Part shown: piece after piece, positions 44,815 to 53,365 of the stretch
Layout of the letters: the number at the start of each line of letters is the position of its first letter
Position numbering within the stretch: the stretch's first letter is position 1
Origin: Shewanella sp. CG12_big_fil_rev_8_21_14_0_65_47_15
Lineage (GTDB): Bacteria; Pseudomonadota; Gammaproteobacteria; Enterobacterales; Shewanellaceae
Reading direction: 5' to 3'
Length of the DNA: 64,000 nucleotides
Assembly: GCF_002783505.1 (NCBI RefSeq)
Contig: NZ_PFGL01000033.1
Coordinates: 37,603-101,602, forward strand
Translations under genes and position numbers: made by a program
The notes under the pieces: generated by a model
What the model was told of the DNA's origin: nothing
Database searches by the model: none
The model's input: only the letters and a program-made list of their open reading frames with translations

Positions 44815-45219
44815 TTAATCGTTCCCCGCAGATACCGAAATTTTATCTATACCAGCCGCTTTGACTTGGTCTAGTACTTTAACCACTAAGCCGTGTTGCG
44901 TATCTTTATCAGCCTGAATAAGCACAGCGGCTTCTGGGGCCTCAGCTAACATACGCTCAACGTTTGCAGTTACACGCTCGATATCAACCTGACGGTTTTC
45001 CATCATGATCACGCCCGTTTTACTGACGCCGATAAAGATGTTAGCCGAAGGCTTTGAAGTCGCTTGTGAAGCTTTTGGTTTGTTATAGTCCAAACCAGAT
45101 GGTTTCACGAATGACGTTGTTACAATGAAGAAGATCAACATAATAAACACGATGTCTAGCATCGGGGTCATGTCAATTTGCGCTTCCTCATCTACACTGG
45201 AATGCTTTTTACGTGCCAT
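44815..45219 (-). CDS. exbD: ExbD-family biopolymer transport protein
   Basis: 134 residues from the ATG at 45219, chosen over a TTG two codons upstream because it has an AGAGAGA ribosome binding site region. It has a single N-terminal span with the conserved acid in DMTPMLDIVFIMLIFF, whose Asp is essential for proton use in ExbD/TolR proteins. The periplasmic domain follows. It pairs with the two ExbB proteins upstream. Confidence 0.95.
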   Translation of the reverse strand: MARKKHSSVDEEAQIDMTPMLDIVFIMLIFFIVTTSFVKPSGLDYNKPKASQATSKPSANIFIGVSKTGVIMMENRQVDIERVTANVERMLAEAPEAAVLIQADKDTQHGLVVKVLDQVKAAGIDKISVSAGND

Positions 45220-45232
45220 GTTCAATCTCTCT

Positions 45233-45760
45233 CTAGTGGTGCGGCATGCTGTCTTTTAGCTTTTCTAAACTGATTTTCATTTTTGCATCAAGGCGAGTAC
45301 TGAAAAATACTCCCGATAATGCGGCAACCATACCCGCCATTGTGGGCATTGTTGCCATTGAAATACCAGCCGCCATCAAACGAGCATTACTCGTCCCCTG
45401 AACTGCCATCACATCGAACACTGAAATCATACCGGTTACAGTACCTAACAAACCTATCATAGGACAAATCGCTACTAAGGTTTTAATAATCAGCATACGT
45501 GCATTCAAATCTTGTTTAGCTTGGGACAGCCAAGCTTCACGGATACGGTGTGCGTACCAAGAGGTTGTTTCCTCCCTTGCATCCCATGCAGTTACGATTG
45601 CTTGATGTTGCTTTGGAGATATCCAATTCAGATACCAGTAGCGTTCAAGCATTAATACCCACATTAAGAACAGTACGGCCGCAACTAACCAGAGGACGTC
45701 GCCTCCGGAGGCCATGAAGCCCCTGACGGAATCCCAAATGTCCATCAGGTATAGCATCAT
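45233..45760 (-). CDS. exbB2: ExbB2 proton channel protein
   Basis: 175 residues with three membrane spans (about 20-40, 95-115 and 140-160) and the MotA/TolQ/ExbB segment CPMIGLLGTVTGMISVFDVMA near 93-113. It is the short second ExbB of the operon. Its ATG overlaps the TAA of the preceding gene (TAATG). Confidence 0.93.
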   Translation of the reverse strand: MMLYLMDIWDSVRGFMASGGDVLWLVAAVLFLMWVLMLERYWYLNWISPKQHQAIVTAWDAREETTSWYAHRIREAWLSQAKQDLNARMLIIKTLVAICPMIGLLGTVTGMISVFDVMAVQGTSNARLMAAGISMATMPTMAGMVAALSGVFFSTRLDAKMKISLEKLKDSMPHH

Positions 45761-47115
45761 TAGTCAGCCCTCTTCTCAGCATGCGCTGCGATGATACCAG
45801 CACTTTGCTCTTCCAGCACTTGTACAATTGACTTGCTACGAGCAACAACAACTGCATGCATTAGCATCAGAGGCAGTGCGGCAACCAGACCTTGAACAGT
45901 CGTGATTAGCGCCATAGAGATACCGCCAGCCATTAGTTTTGGATCGCCAGTACCGAACAATTGAATACTTTGGAAGGTTGCAATCATACCCGTTACTGTA
46001 CCTAACAGACCCATCATAGGTGCGATAGCAGCCAAAACCTTGATGATTGAAATGCGAGACTCTAATGCTGGCGTTTCTTTCAGAATCGCTTCGTCCAGTT
46101 TCAGTTCTAATGTCTCGACATCAACGTCTTTATTCTCTTGATATACTTTCAGGATACGACCTAATGCGTTGTTACCTGGGTTATCAATATTCTTACGTTG
46201 GCTATTAACACGAGCACCAATGATAGTCATAGTGACTAGACGTTCAATAGAGATCAACAGACCTAATACTAACAGAGCGATAATGATATAACCGATAGAA
46301 CCACCCGCTTCTAAACGATCTTCAAAGCTCGCTTTGTTAGTGAAGATGTTTAACAATACGCCACGTGCAGGGTCAATATAGAAAGGTGCTGCACCTGAAG
46401 TCGTTTGTTCCCACTTACCAACAGCGCTAACTTGGTAGCCTTCTGGTTGTTGTGATAACTCTTGGATTAGACCTAACTCAGGATTGAAAACAACATATTT
46501 GCCATCGGCAGTTAAGTTGTAAGCACCGATACGGTGAATCGTCGTTGTCTTAACACTACCATCGATACCAGTGACAGAACCTTCGAATTTAACAACTTTG
46601 CCAGATTGCGCCATTTCAAATAGCTGCTCTTGCCAGAATTGTTCTAATTCTTCAATTTTAGGTAATTGCTTACGCGCACCTAAATCAGCAACAAACTTGT
46701 CGCGATTTGGATATTGAGCACTGATGTTTGAACTTGCCAGTTTGCCCGCGAAATCACCGGCTTCACCTTTAACCACACCAAACATCTCACCCAAGTCACC
46801 TTGAGCGGTTTTCAGATCTTCTTCTAACTGAGCAATTTTACGCTCGTTGTCTAAGAATGCTTGGTTCAGATCTTTACCACGTTGTTTTTCAGCAGCTAGA
46901 GCGTCTTTCTCGCGTTTTAACAGTGCAGCTTTATCGCCACGTTCCGCTTGGAATTCTTGCTCACGCTTGCTGTTGATTTTGCCTTCAGCGGCACGATCAA
47001 CTTTAACTTGCTGCAATAGTTGGTCAATGGTCTTAGGTGCATCAGCAGCACTTACCATACCAGCAGTTAAAGAGAAACTTGCAGCTAATACAGCTGTAGT
47101 AATTAACTTCTTCAT
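45760..47115 (-). CDS. exbB1: ExbB1, large MotA/TolQ/ExbB protein with coiled coil
   Basis: 451 residues. A signal peptide (about 1-23) is followed by a periplasmic coiled coil (about 50-120, Lys/Glu/Gln/Ala-rich), a beta-rich domain and then the three-span ExbB region with MGLLGTVTGMIATFQSIQLFG near residue 365. This longer architecture with a periplasmic N-domain is characteristic of the TonB2 cluster's first ExbB. Its stop and the following exbB2 start overlap as TAATG, and its start likewise overlaps the DUF3450 stop. Confidence 0.93.
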   Translation of the reverse strand: MKKLITTAVLAASFSLTAGMVSAADAPKTIDQLLQQVKVDRAAEGKINSKREQEFQAERGDKAALLKREKDALAAEKQRGKDLNQAFLDNERKIAQLEEDLKTAQGDLGEMFGVVKGEAGDFAGKLASSNISAQYPNRDKFVADLGARKQLPKIEELEQFWQEQLFEMAQSGKVVKFEGSVTGIDGSVKTTTIHRIGAYNLTADGKYVVFNPELGLIQELSQQPEGYQVSAVGKWEQTTSGAAPFYIDPARGVLLNIFTNKASFEDRLEAGGSIGYIIIALLVLGLLISIERLVTMTIIGARVNSQRKNIDNPGNNALGRILKVYQENKDVDVETLELKLDEAILKETPALESRISIIKVLAAIAPMMGLLGTVTGMIATFQSIQLFGTGDPKLMAGGISMALITTVQGLVAALPLMLMHAVVVARSKSIVQVLEEQSAGIIAAHAEKRAD

Positions 47116-47897
47116 TATTGTGCAGTCTCCGCAGCAGGAATTGGTAACGCGAATAGATCTAGAGCGCCTTGTTTACGGGCAATGCGGATACCTTTTGTCA
47201 GTTCACGCAGATAGCTGTCATCTAACTTATTCCAAGCCTTAGTTTGAGCGTTATACATCCAGCCAGTCTTTTGATCTAAGCTCTGTGCATAAAGAGCAAC
47301 ACGGCCTAAATTGAAGAAGTCAACTAATACTTCTTTACCATCTAGGCTTAATTTGCCTTGGTTTACTGCAACAGCACTACCATATTCACGCTCAATGCTA
47401 TAGGCATCAAGGATCAAACGGTATTTTTCAGCTAGAGTCACTTCAGCCGTGTTTAAAAGATTCTTCAATTCTTTAACTCGGTTTGCACGGACTTCAGAGT
47501 TGAACGGTAAGTCTAGTTGAACGAATTGCTCTAAAGACTCAACCATTTTAAACATTAAAGGCACTACGCCCTGACGTAATTTATCAACGCCGTTAATATC
47601 ACCTTGAACAGAGTCCATTGTCTTTTGTTGATCAGCAACTAAGCTAGCAACATAATCGTTATACGACTTCAGTGACTCACGTTCATCAGCCACAGAGCCA
47701 TACTCAAAAAGCATGTCCTGTGCTTGATCGAAATACTTATCAACATTCTTTTGCGACGCAGCGGCATCAGCGTGGATCATACTATCCGCTTTTTGCGCGT
47801 CGGTAAGAGGATCTGCAACCACTAAGTTGCTGCTCGCTAATGCCAGCACGCCAACAAGTGCAGTAGCGATTTTTGTTCTATTGCTTACCTTGGACAT
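47115..47897 (-). CDS. DUF3450 periplasmic coiled-coil protein
   Basis: 260 residues from the ATG at 47897; the longer frame begins at a TTG three codons upstream. A signal peptide covers about residues 1-29 and the mature protein is mostly helical and charged. DUF3450 proteins are the first gene in TonB2-type clusters of Shewanella, Vibrio and relatives. Their role in energising TonB2 is unproven. The operon shows tight coupling: its TAA overlaps the next ATG (TAATG). Confidence 0.9.
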   Translation of the reverse strand: MSKVSNRTKIATALVGVLALASSNLVVADPLTDAQKADSMIHADAAASQKNVDKYFDQAQDMLFEYGSVADERESLKSYNDYVASLVADQQKTMDSVQGDINGVDKLRQGVVPLMFKMVESLEQFVQLDLPFNSEVRANRVKELKNLLNTAEVTLAEKYRLILDAYSIEREYGSAVAVNQGKLSLDGKEVLVDFFNLGRVALYAQSLDQKTGWMYNAQTKAWNKLDDSYLRELTKGIRIARKQGALDLFALPIPAAETAQ

Positions 47898-48269
47898 AGT
47901 TCCCAACCAATTTGAAGTGAATAAAAAGGTTTAACTTACCAGCAACATTTCCCTCAGCAACAAATGCTTTAGGACATAAATACTGTAAGTTTGTCTTTCT
48001 CTTGTGATTCTTAGTTTTTTCTTCCCTTTCCTACGCCTCTACAGGCATAGACCCGCTGGCATCATTTCACAAAATGTTGACCTGTGTCAATATTCGGGAC
48101 ATGTAAAAAATAGTGGGAAGAAGTCTTAGTTATGAATTTTTTTACGAGAGGTGTTTTTTTGCACAAATGAGCTTTTCCGAAGATTTTGGGTAGATAATAA
48201 GCTCAAAATTATACATAGCTAATAAATTGTTCTGACAAAAAATTATATAAGTATATTTCATTTATTTTT
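47898..48269. other. AT-rich upstream region of the TonB2 operon
   Basis: About 370 bases without a coding frame. It must hold the TonB2 promoter on the minus strand. I saw no clear Fur box, CRP site or other known operator. The AT-content is high and homopolymer runs are frequent, in keeping with the mobile-element remnants that follow. Confidence 0.5.
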
Positions 48270-48655
48270 TCCAATGCTTCACCAGCTTATTGTCACCCGT
48301 TCTTTCAGCTTCCCAAGGTTGGGCTGGATATCATAGAGTATCAACTGTTTCACGGCCAGAGCCAATGTTGTAAGCATGTACTAAAGGCAGATTTGCCTGA
48401 TGATGTCCATTCTGGCCTGATGGGCTCAAGGCTTCCCAGTCAAGTTTCTGTGCAGGTCAGGTTGTATCACCTGAGTATCGGTAAGATACAGCGGCTACAC
48501 CGAAATCAGTACTGTATCCACTTTTTCTACTGGAACCATCTGTGAGGCTCAGGACTGAGTCAGTAGTTTGCTGACACACCACCATCACGTAAAACAATGC
48601 TGTTATCCATATTGATGAAACTATGCGCCGCCGCACTGGGATAAAGCGCTTTTAG
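48270..48655 (+). pseudogene. Decayed IS66-family transposase fragment
   Basis: Translating the plus strand in shifting frames recovers IS66 TnpC features. One frame (48291-48540) gives LPKVGLDIIEYQLFHG, then ADLPDDVHSGLMGSRLPSQV and LYHLSIGKIQRL, which match the zinc-binding region and the following helices of IS66 transposases. After a frame shift, CEAQD and VSSLLTHHHHVKQ follow (48544-48600), and after another, AVIHIDETMRRRTG (48602-48640), the first catalytic Asp region of the DDE domain. Several in-frame stops and shifts show it is dead. Confidence 0.6.
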
Positions 48656-48816
48656 TGAAAATTGGCGACTATAAAGGGATAGGCCTAAAAACACTCCCCT
48701 CAGGTGCGAACTCGCCAGTACCAACAGAGCTGATCTATTTTTCGAAACCAAAGGTTACGAAAGCTGACATCAGTGATAATCAGCGGGGTGATGTTGATGG
48801 ATAACATTTCACTGAG
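48640..48816 (-). pseudogene. Decayed IS4-family transposase fragment
   Basis: The minus strand from about 48807 reads INITPLIITDVSFRNLWF and LCWYWRVR, the IS4-family catalytic-Asp region (TDAGFRxxWF). After a frame shift, RQFSLKALYPSA (near 48660) matches the next IS4 block. Stops and shifts show decay. It abuts the IS66 fragment on the other strand, so one element probably interrupted or replaced part of the other. The overlap of about 15 bases at 48640-48655 is within alignment uncertainty. Confidence 0.5.
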
Positions 48817-48997
48817 TTAATTAAGAAACTAATTAAGAGCCGTTTGAGTGTCTTGCAGAACTAACCTCATAAGGTGTGATAGAGCGACCTTTTGCATTAT
48901 TTACAATTACTGATTTCACGTTTTTATTTACTTATGTTGCCATCTTGATGACTAGTCAAGAGACTAGTTCATGATAACACCTATTAGTTCGCTAATT

Positions 48998-49016
48998 ATA
49001 CCATTTACATTAATTA
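48998..49016 (+). repeat. Left terminal inverted repeat of the IS630 element
   Basis: ATACCATTTACATTAATTA is related to the reverse complement of 50056-50074 (ATACCAGTCATATTAATTA) with four mismatches. The outer TA is the target duplication. Confidence 0.65.
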
Positions 49017-49055
49017 TGTGATCTAATTGATTGTCACTTTTTAATCATACGAAAT

Positions 49056-49535
49056 ATGAATAATCCCAACATCGCAGCCTTAGTGAAATCGGAGAAAAGC
49101 GCACGCAAACGTATGCGTTATCTTGCTTTACTTCAATTCACTGAAGGTCATTCTCGTACCGCTATCGCAAGTATGCTCAAGGTCAGTAGAACCAGTGTTA
49201 ATCGGTGGATCACCGCCTATTTAACTCAAGGTTTGAGTGGTCTAGACGAGACGCCTAATCCAGGCCGTCCTGCGACATTGTCCATTGCACAACAAGCCAA
49301 ACTTAAAGCGTTTGTACAGAACAAAAGTCTATCTAAACAAGGTGGCAGGTTGATGGCCAAGGACGTCGGTTATTATATCCAGACAGAATTTGGCGTGACG
49401 TTCAAGCAAGCGAATATCTACCGCTTGCTACATCAACTCGGCTTCTCATGGATGGCTACTCACTCTCGCCACCCGAAACAATCTGAGGCCACACAAGAGG
49501 CTTTAAAAAAACTTCAGGATGGCAACGATCCTTAA
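49056..49535 (+). CDS. IS630 transposase, N-terminal frame
   Basis: 159 residues. The N-terminal helix-turn-helix (about 20-60: LLQFTEGHSRTAIASMLKVSRTSV) binds the element's ends, and a second winged HTH-like region follows (about 90-145, QTEFGVTFKQANIYRLL). The frame ends at 49535. The DDE domain is in the +1 frame starting at 49519. The run of seven A at 49505-49511 lies just before the overlap, so a shift there would join the two. Confidence 0.85.
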   Translation: MNNPNIAALVKSEKSARKRMRYLALLQFTEGHSRTAIASMLKVSRTSVNRWITAYLTQGLSGLDETPNPGRPATLSIAQQAKLKAFVQNKSLSKQGGRLMAKDVGYYIQTEFGVTFKQANIYRLLHQLGFSWMATHSRHPKQSEATQEALKKLQDGNDP

Positions 49536-50058
49536 CACGCCTGGGCATGTGGCGCTCGATCGCATTGACGTTTGGTTTCAAGATGAAGCCCGATTTGGCC
49601 AACAGAATACGACCACCCGCATTTGGGCCAAAAAAGGCACTCGTTCACGGGCGGTCAGGCAACAACAATTTGAATCTGCTTATTTATATGGCGCTTTGTG
49701 CCCAACAACTGGCGCGACACAAGCCATTATTGCCCCACATGCCAATAGCGAATATATGTACGAACATTTAAAGCTGATCTCAACCGCAACACCATTCGGA
49801 CGCCACGCACTGGTTATTATGGACGGAGCAGGCTGGCATCAACAGGATTTGGCTGATGACTTTGATAATCTCACCCTTCTCAAGTTGCCTCCTTATTCAC
49901 CTGAGTTGAATCCAATAGAGCAGGTATGGCAATGGTTGCGTCAAAATGTGTTAGCCAATCGTTGTTTTAGTGGCTATGACGACATTGTCGAGCAGTGTTC
50001 TATCACATGGAATACCTTTATTGAGAAGAAAGTAAGAGTGATAGAGTTGTGTACTTAA
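49519..50058 (+). CDS. IS630 transposase, C-terminal DDE frame
   Basis: 179 residues. The DDE catalytic triad is visible: the first Asp in WFQDEARFG, the second in VIMDGAGWH, and Glu in PELNPIEQVWQWLR. This is the conserved core of IS630/Tc1-type transposases. It overlaps the N-terminal frame by 17 bases in a different reading frame. A one-base shift at the preceding run of seven A would join them into a product of about 335 residues. Whether the fusion is made by slippage or the gene is broken is not clear. Confidence 0.85.
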   Translation: MATILNTPGHVALDRIDVWFQDEARFGQQNTTTRIWAKKGTRSRAVRQQQFESAYLYGALCPTTGATQAIIAPHANSEYMYEHLKLISTATPFGRHALVIMDGAGWHQQDLADDFDNLTLLKLPPYSPELNPIEQVWQWLRQNVLANRCFSGYDDIVEQCSITWNTFIEKKVRVIELCT

Positions 50059-50074
50059 TTAATATGACTGGTAT
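50056..50074 (+). repeat. Right terminal inverted repeat of the IS630 element
   Basis: TAATTAATATGACTGGTAT is the partner of the left repeat. The TA at 50072-50073 is the other copy of the target dinucleotide. Confidence 0.65.
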
Positions 50075-50106
50075 TAGTTCAATAACGCCTTTTTAGGACA
50101 ACGCTT

Positions 50107-50143
50107 AATAAAAAAGCGCTCAATGAAATTCATAGAGCGCTTT
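50107..50143 (-). terminator. Terminator of the TonB-dependent receptor gene
   Basis: AAAGCGCTC and GAGCGCTTT pair across a 13-base loop that itself contains ATGAA / TTCAT, and a run of T follows on the minus strand. It lies 37 bases after the receptor stop. Confidence 0.8.
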
Positions 50144-50179
50144 AAATCGGATAGTTACTAATCTATATACATGTAATAT

Positions 50180-53077
50180 TTAGAATTTTTGATTTAGATT
50201 TAAGAACCAGCTACGTCCAAATAATCGATACGTACTTTCATCGGTATTACCGTTGAATGCCGTTTCAATATATGGAGGTTTCTCATCAAACAAGTTTGTT
50301 ACACCAAGAGTAACTGTTGTATTTGATTTAAATACATAACTTGCAGTTAAATCATGATACATAACACTAGGTATTTCATACGTTGGTAAGTATCCAACCT
50401 CAGCAAGGATGTCTGATTTAGTAAAATATGTTAGATCTTGGTACGTCATACCAGAAACATAATTAGTACGATATGTTAATGTCAAATCATCTAGCTTATA
50501 AACCGCTGTAAAATTCCATTTATCTTCAGCATATGCGGTATCATTAATAAATGTGCCAGCCACATCTCCAAATCCATAGGTATATTCAACAGAACCGTCG
50601 GCCAACTCCGTAGTTTCGAAAGAATTTTCGCCACGTTCTAAGAAGTGTGTCCAAACAAAGTTTAAATTGAAATCACCAATGCTAGTATCGAATGCATAAT
50701 TAGCTTCAAAATCAATACCTTTGGCAGTCATTCGAGCTAAGTTGGTATTTCTAGCTTCAATATAATCGATAGAACCATCAGATTTACGATTGACATTACT
50801 ACAAAGTGTATCAAGCCCACCTATATAACATGCATCCAGAGAATCAATTGGATCTATTGTTGTAATAACATTATCAATATCAACAGCCCAATAATCTAAA
50901 GTAATACCTAATCCTTCAACAAAATCAGGAGAATAAGCAACACCAATAGTCATGGTATCCCCTTCTTCTGGTTCTAGCTCAGGATTTCCGCCCACTTTAG
51001 CCAATTGCTGTTGGTCATCGTTATTTAACCCACCTGCAGGAACACCATCAGCCATACAACGAGCTTGAGCATCAGCAGTCAGGCTTGCCCAATTGCTGAT
51101 ACGGCAAGGATCTGTACCTTGTGGGAATGAATCCCCACCGGGGGCATAAAGATTGTCAATTGTAGGTGCACGGAATACTGTACCATAAGTACTGCGAGCT
51201 AATAAACCATCAAAAATAGCCCACTCGAGTCCAGCTTGGTAGGTTGTAGCCCCACCGAAAGTATTGAAATTATCGTAACGAATACCGACAGGCATTTCTA
51301 AACGCTCAACCCCAGGTAAACCTTCTAACAAGGGAATACGGAATTCAGCAAATAGTGAGTTAACATAGAATGAACCAGAAGTGCCAGCTCCTTTATTGCC
51401 AGAAACTTGCCCCATGAATTTACCAGAATCAACTTGAGATGTTAATTTCTCGGCACGGTATTCATAGCCAAAACCACCACTTACAGAGCCCGCGGGCAAA
51501 TCAAATACATCCCCGCCAACAAATGCGGTAAAGGTTTCAAGTGTATACTTTGAATGGTCAACTAATGGCGATGTGATATAATCCAACATCTCCTGTGTAA
51601 TAGTACCTGCGCCACCAAATAAATCCAAAGATACGCAATCAGCAATAGGATCTGCAGCAGTACCGCAAACTACTTTCCCATTTGCATCTTTAAACGAAGG
51701 ACCTAGTGCTTTGGCAAGGTTAGGACCATATAATTGACCGAAATCAGTAAACTGAGTTTGGTCAATACCATAGTTATAGTTTACATCTAGTGACCATGTA
51801 TCGTTTAGGGCAATTTCAGCCCCTACAACTTGCTGAGCACGTAAAACATCTTGCTCAAAAGAACGACCACCTTCAAGCATACGACGACGAGCCTGTTTTA
51901 CATCCTCGCCAAATGGATTGTAGTAGTTATCCTTAGATACACCGTTATAAGAAATACCAGTTGCAGGATCTACGACGGTAAAACCAGGATCTGTACCAGT
52001 ATTATATGGAACCGCTGCTAACTCTTGACGAGAATCACGCTTATTAATGCGTGTTTCAGAATAAACCGTCACTGAATCATTTAAATCTATACTACCATCA
52101 ACATAAAAATTTAACTTTTCATATGGAGTTTGAAGATAGTTTACAGGGTTATAGTTATAAGTATCCGTTGCACTAGTATATCTTCTCATATCGTCTAGAG
52201 TGGCAGTACCGGAACCTGTATCGCCATTATCACGGCAAGTACCATTTGTGTATGATCCAGGCTTACCAAATAAGAAGAAATTACCGCATGGAATGATGGA
52301 GCTACCAGCGTCAAAGGCATTTTCGCCCTCTTGACCAGGTGGGATTAAACCATTTTTAGCAAAACTCTCAGGATCGAAAACGTTCCAAGGATGCTGGAAG
52401 AAATCAACATCCTTAACATCACCTTGATATACTTCTTTTTGCTTCACATAATCAACGTTTACAACGAAATGACCTGAATCAAATTTTTTGCCCGCTAAAA
52501 AGCTAAAACTTGTTTGCTCTCCAGCATCTACATCAAAATTCTGTTTAGTTTGAGCATTAAACTCAAGGCCATCAAAATCACGTTTTGTGATAATGTTTAC
52601 TACACCTGCAACAGCATCCGCACCATAGGTAGCAGAAGCACCGTCTTTTAAGATTTCTATACGTTCAATCATTGACGCAGGAATACCCTGCATATCAGAA
52701 GAAACTGGACGGCGACCGTTAATCAAAACTAATGTACGAGATGCGCCTAAACCACGCAACTCAACATACGCATCACCATTACCACCATTATTTGTTGTAG
52801 TTGCGATTGGTGAACCAGACATTACCGAAGTTGACTGAAGGAATTCACCTATATCCTGAATACCTAGGCTAGAAATTTGTTCTGCAGTGACTGTAGTTAT
52901 TGGTGTTGCAGTTTCTAAATCGGTACGTTTTAAACGAGAACCTGTCACTTGAATTCGTTCAACTTTGTCAACGCCCTCTTCTGCTGCTTGCACAAAAGGT
53001 ACGTTTAACATAGTTGCCGTCATACCACCAATCAATGCGAAACGCACCGATTTGGCTAAAAAGTTATTCTTATGCAT
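50180..53077 (-). CDS. TonB-dependent outer membrane receptor
   Basis: 965 residues. A signal peptide (about 1-31) is followed by a plug domain with a likely TonB-box-like start (VERIQVTGSRLKRTD), then ELRGLGASRTLVLINGRRP, GIPASMIERIEILKDGASATYGADAVAGVVNIIT, and a long beta-barrel ending in RLFGRSWFLNLNQKF with the usual terminal Phe. Such receptors import iron chelates, vitamins or sugars, driven by TonB. The substrate cannot be told from the sequence. The TonB2 operon lies 2 kb away across the IS elements on the same strand. Confidence 0.92.
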   Translation of the reverse strand: MHKNNFLAKSVRFALIGGMTATMLNVPFVQAAEEGVDKVERIQVTGSRLKRTDLETATPITTVTAEQISSLGIQDIGEFLQSTSVMSGSPIATTTNNGGNGDAYVELRGLGASRTLVLINGRRPVSSDMQGIPASMIERIEILKDGASATYGADAVAGVVNIITKRDFDGLEFNAQTKQNFDVDAGEQTSFSFLAGKKFDSGHFVVNVDYVKQKEVYQGDVKDVDFFQHPWNVFDPESFAKNGLIPPGQEGENAFDAGSSIIPCGNFFLFGKPGSYTNGTCRDNGDTGSGTATLDDMRRYTSATDTYNYNPVNYLQTPYEKLNFYVDGSIDLNDSVTVYSETRINKRDSRQELAAVPYNTGTDPGFTVVDPATGISYNGVSKDNYYNPFGEDVKQARRRMLEGGRSFEQDVLRAQQVVGAEIALNDTWSLDVNYNYGIDQTQFTDFGQLYGPNLAKALGPSFKDANGKVVCGTAADPIADCVSLDLFGGAGTITQEMLDYITSPLVDHSKYTLETFTAFVGGDVFDLPAGSVSGGFGYEYRAEKLTSQVDSGKFMGQVSGNKGAGTSGSFYVNSLFAEFRIPLLEGLPGVERLEMPVGIRYDNFNTFGGATTYQAGLEWAIFDGLLARSTYGTVFRAPTIDNLYAPGGDSFPQGTDPCRISNWASLTADAQARCMADGVPAGGLNNDDQQQLAKVGGNPELEPEEGDTMTIGVAYSPDFVEGLGITLDYWAVDIDNVITTIDPIDSLDACYIGGLDTLCSNVNRKSDGSIDYIEARNTNLARMTAKGIDFEANYAFDTSIGDFNLNFVWTHFLERGENSFETTELADGSVEYTYGFGDVAGTFINDTAYAEDKWNFTAVYKLDDLTLTYRTNYVSGMTYQDLTYFTKSDILAEVGYLPTYEIPSVMYHDLTASYVFKSNTTVTLGVTNLFDEKPPYIETAFNGNTDESTYRLFGRSWFLNLNQKF

Positions 53078-53148
53078 TGTCGATCTCCCTGGACATATTA
53101 TGTCTTTATTATAATCCGCTTATTATTTGATAAACGGTTTCAATCTAG

Positions 53149-53164
53149 GGTGTTCCTGAACACC
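53149..53164. promoter_or_regulatory. Small palindrome upstream of the TonB-dependent receptor
   Basis: GGTGTTC-CT-GAACACC is a perfect 7-bp inverted repeat, 72-87 bases upstream of the receptor start. It could be an operator or a hairpin in the leader. No regulator is identified. Confidence 0.25.
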
Positions 53165-53279
53165 ACCGGAAACAATAAAATCACATATAAAACCTTTAAT
53201 CAACAATAAATACACAAATAAAACCTCCCAATGACAAATCGCTCATTCTGTGAACAATAACTATGGGAATGGGCCCTAA

Positions 53280-53329
53280 AATAGAAACAAAAATGCCAGT
53301 CACTGGTGACTGGCATTTTTGTTTCTATT
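53280..53329. terminator. 24-bp perfect palindrome, terminator of the porin gene
   Basis: Arms of 24 bases (53280-53303 and 53306-53329) are exact reverse complements around a TG centre. The core is AAAAATGCCAGTCAC / GTGACTGGCATTTTT. It begins 36 bases after the porin stop on the minus strand and also lies upstream of the receptor promoter region. Confidence 0.85.
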
Positions 53330-53365
53330 GATTGGGGGTTTTAGTTGCTAACTTTGAAATCTAGT

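Larger units (their letters stand above)
49001..50071 (+). mobile_element. IS630-family insertion sequence, about 1.07 kb
   Basis: The element holds two overlapping frames of an IS630-type transposase. The ends are related as inverted repeats: at the left ACCATTTACATTAATTA and at the right TAATTAATATGACTGGTA, allowing a few mismatches. TA is present on both sides (48999-49000 and 50072-50073), the expected target duplication of this family. It is inserted between decayed transposase remnants and the TonB-dependent receptor gene's terminator. Confidence 0.8.

Noticed and set aside
48560..48751. 63-residue minus-strand frame as a gene
   Set aside because: It crosses the IS4 remnant and the end of the IS66 remnant and has no start signal; it is better explained as decayed transposase sequence.
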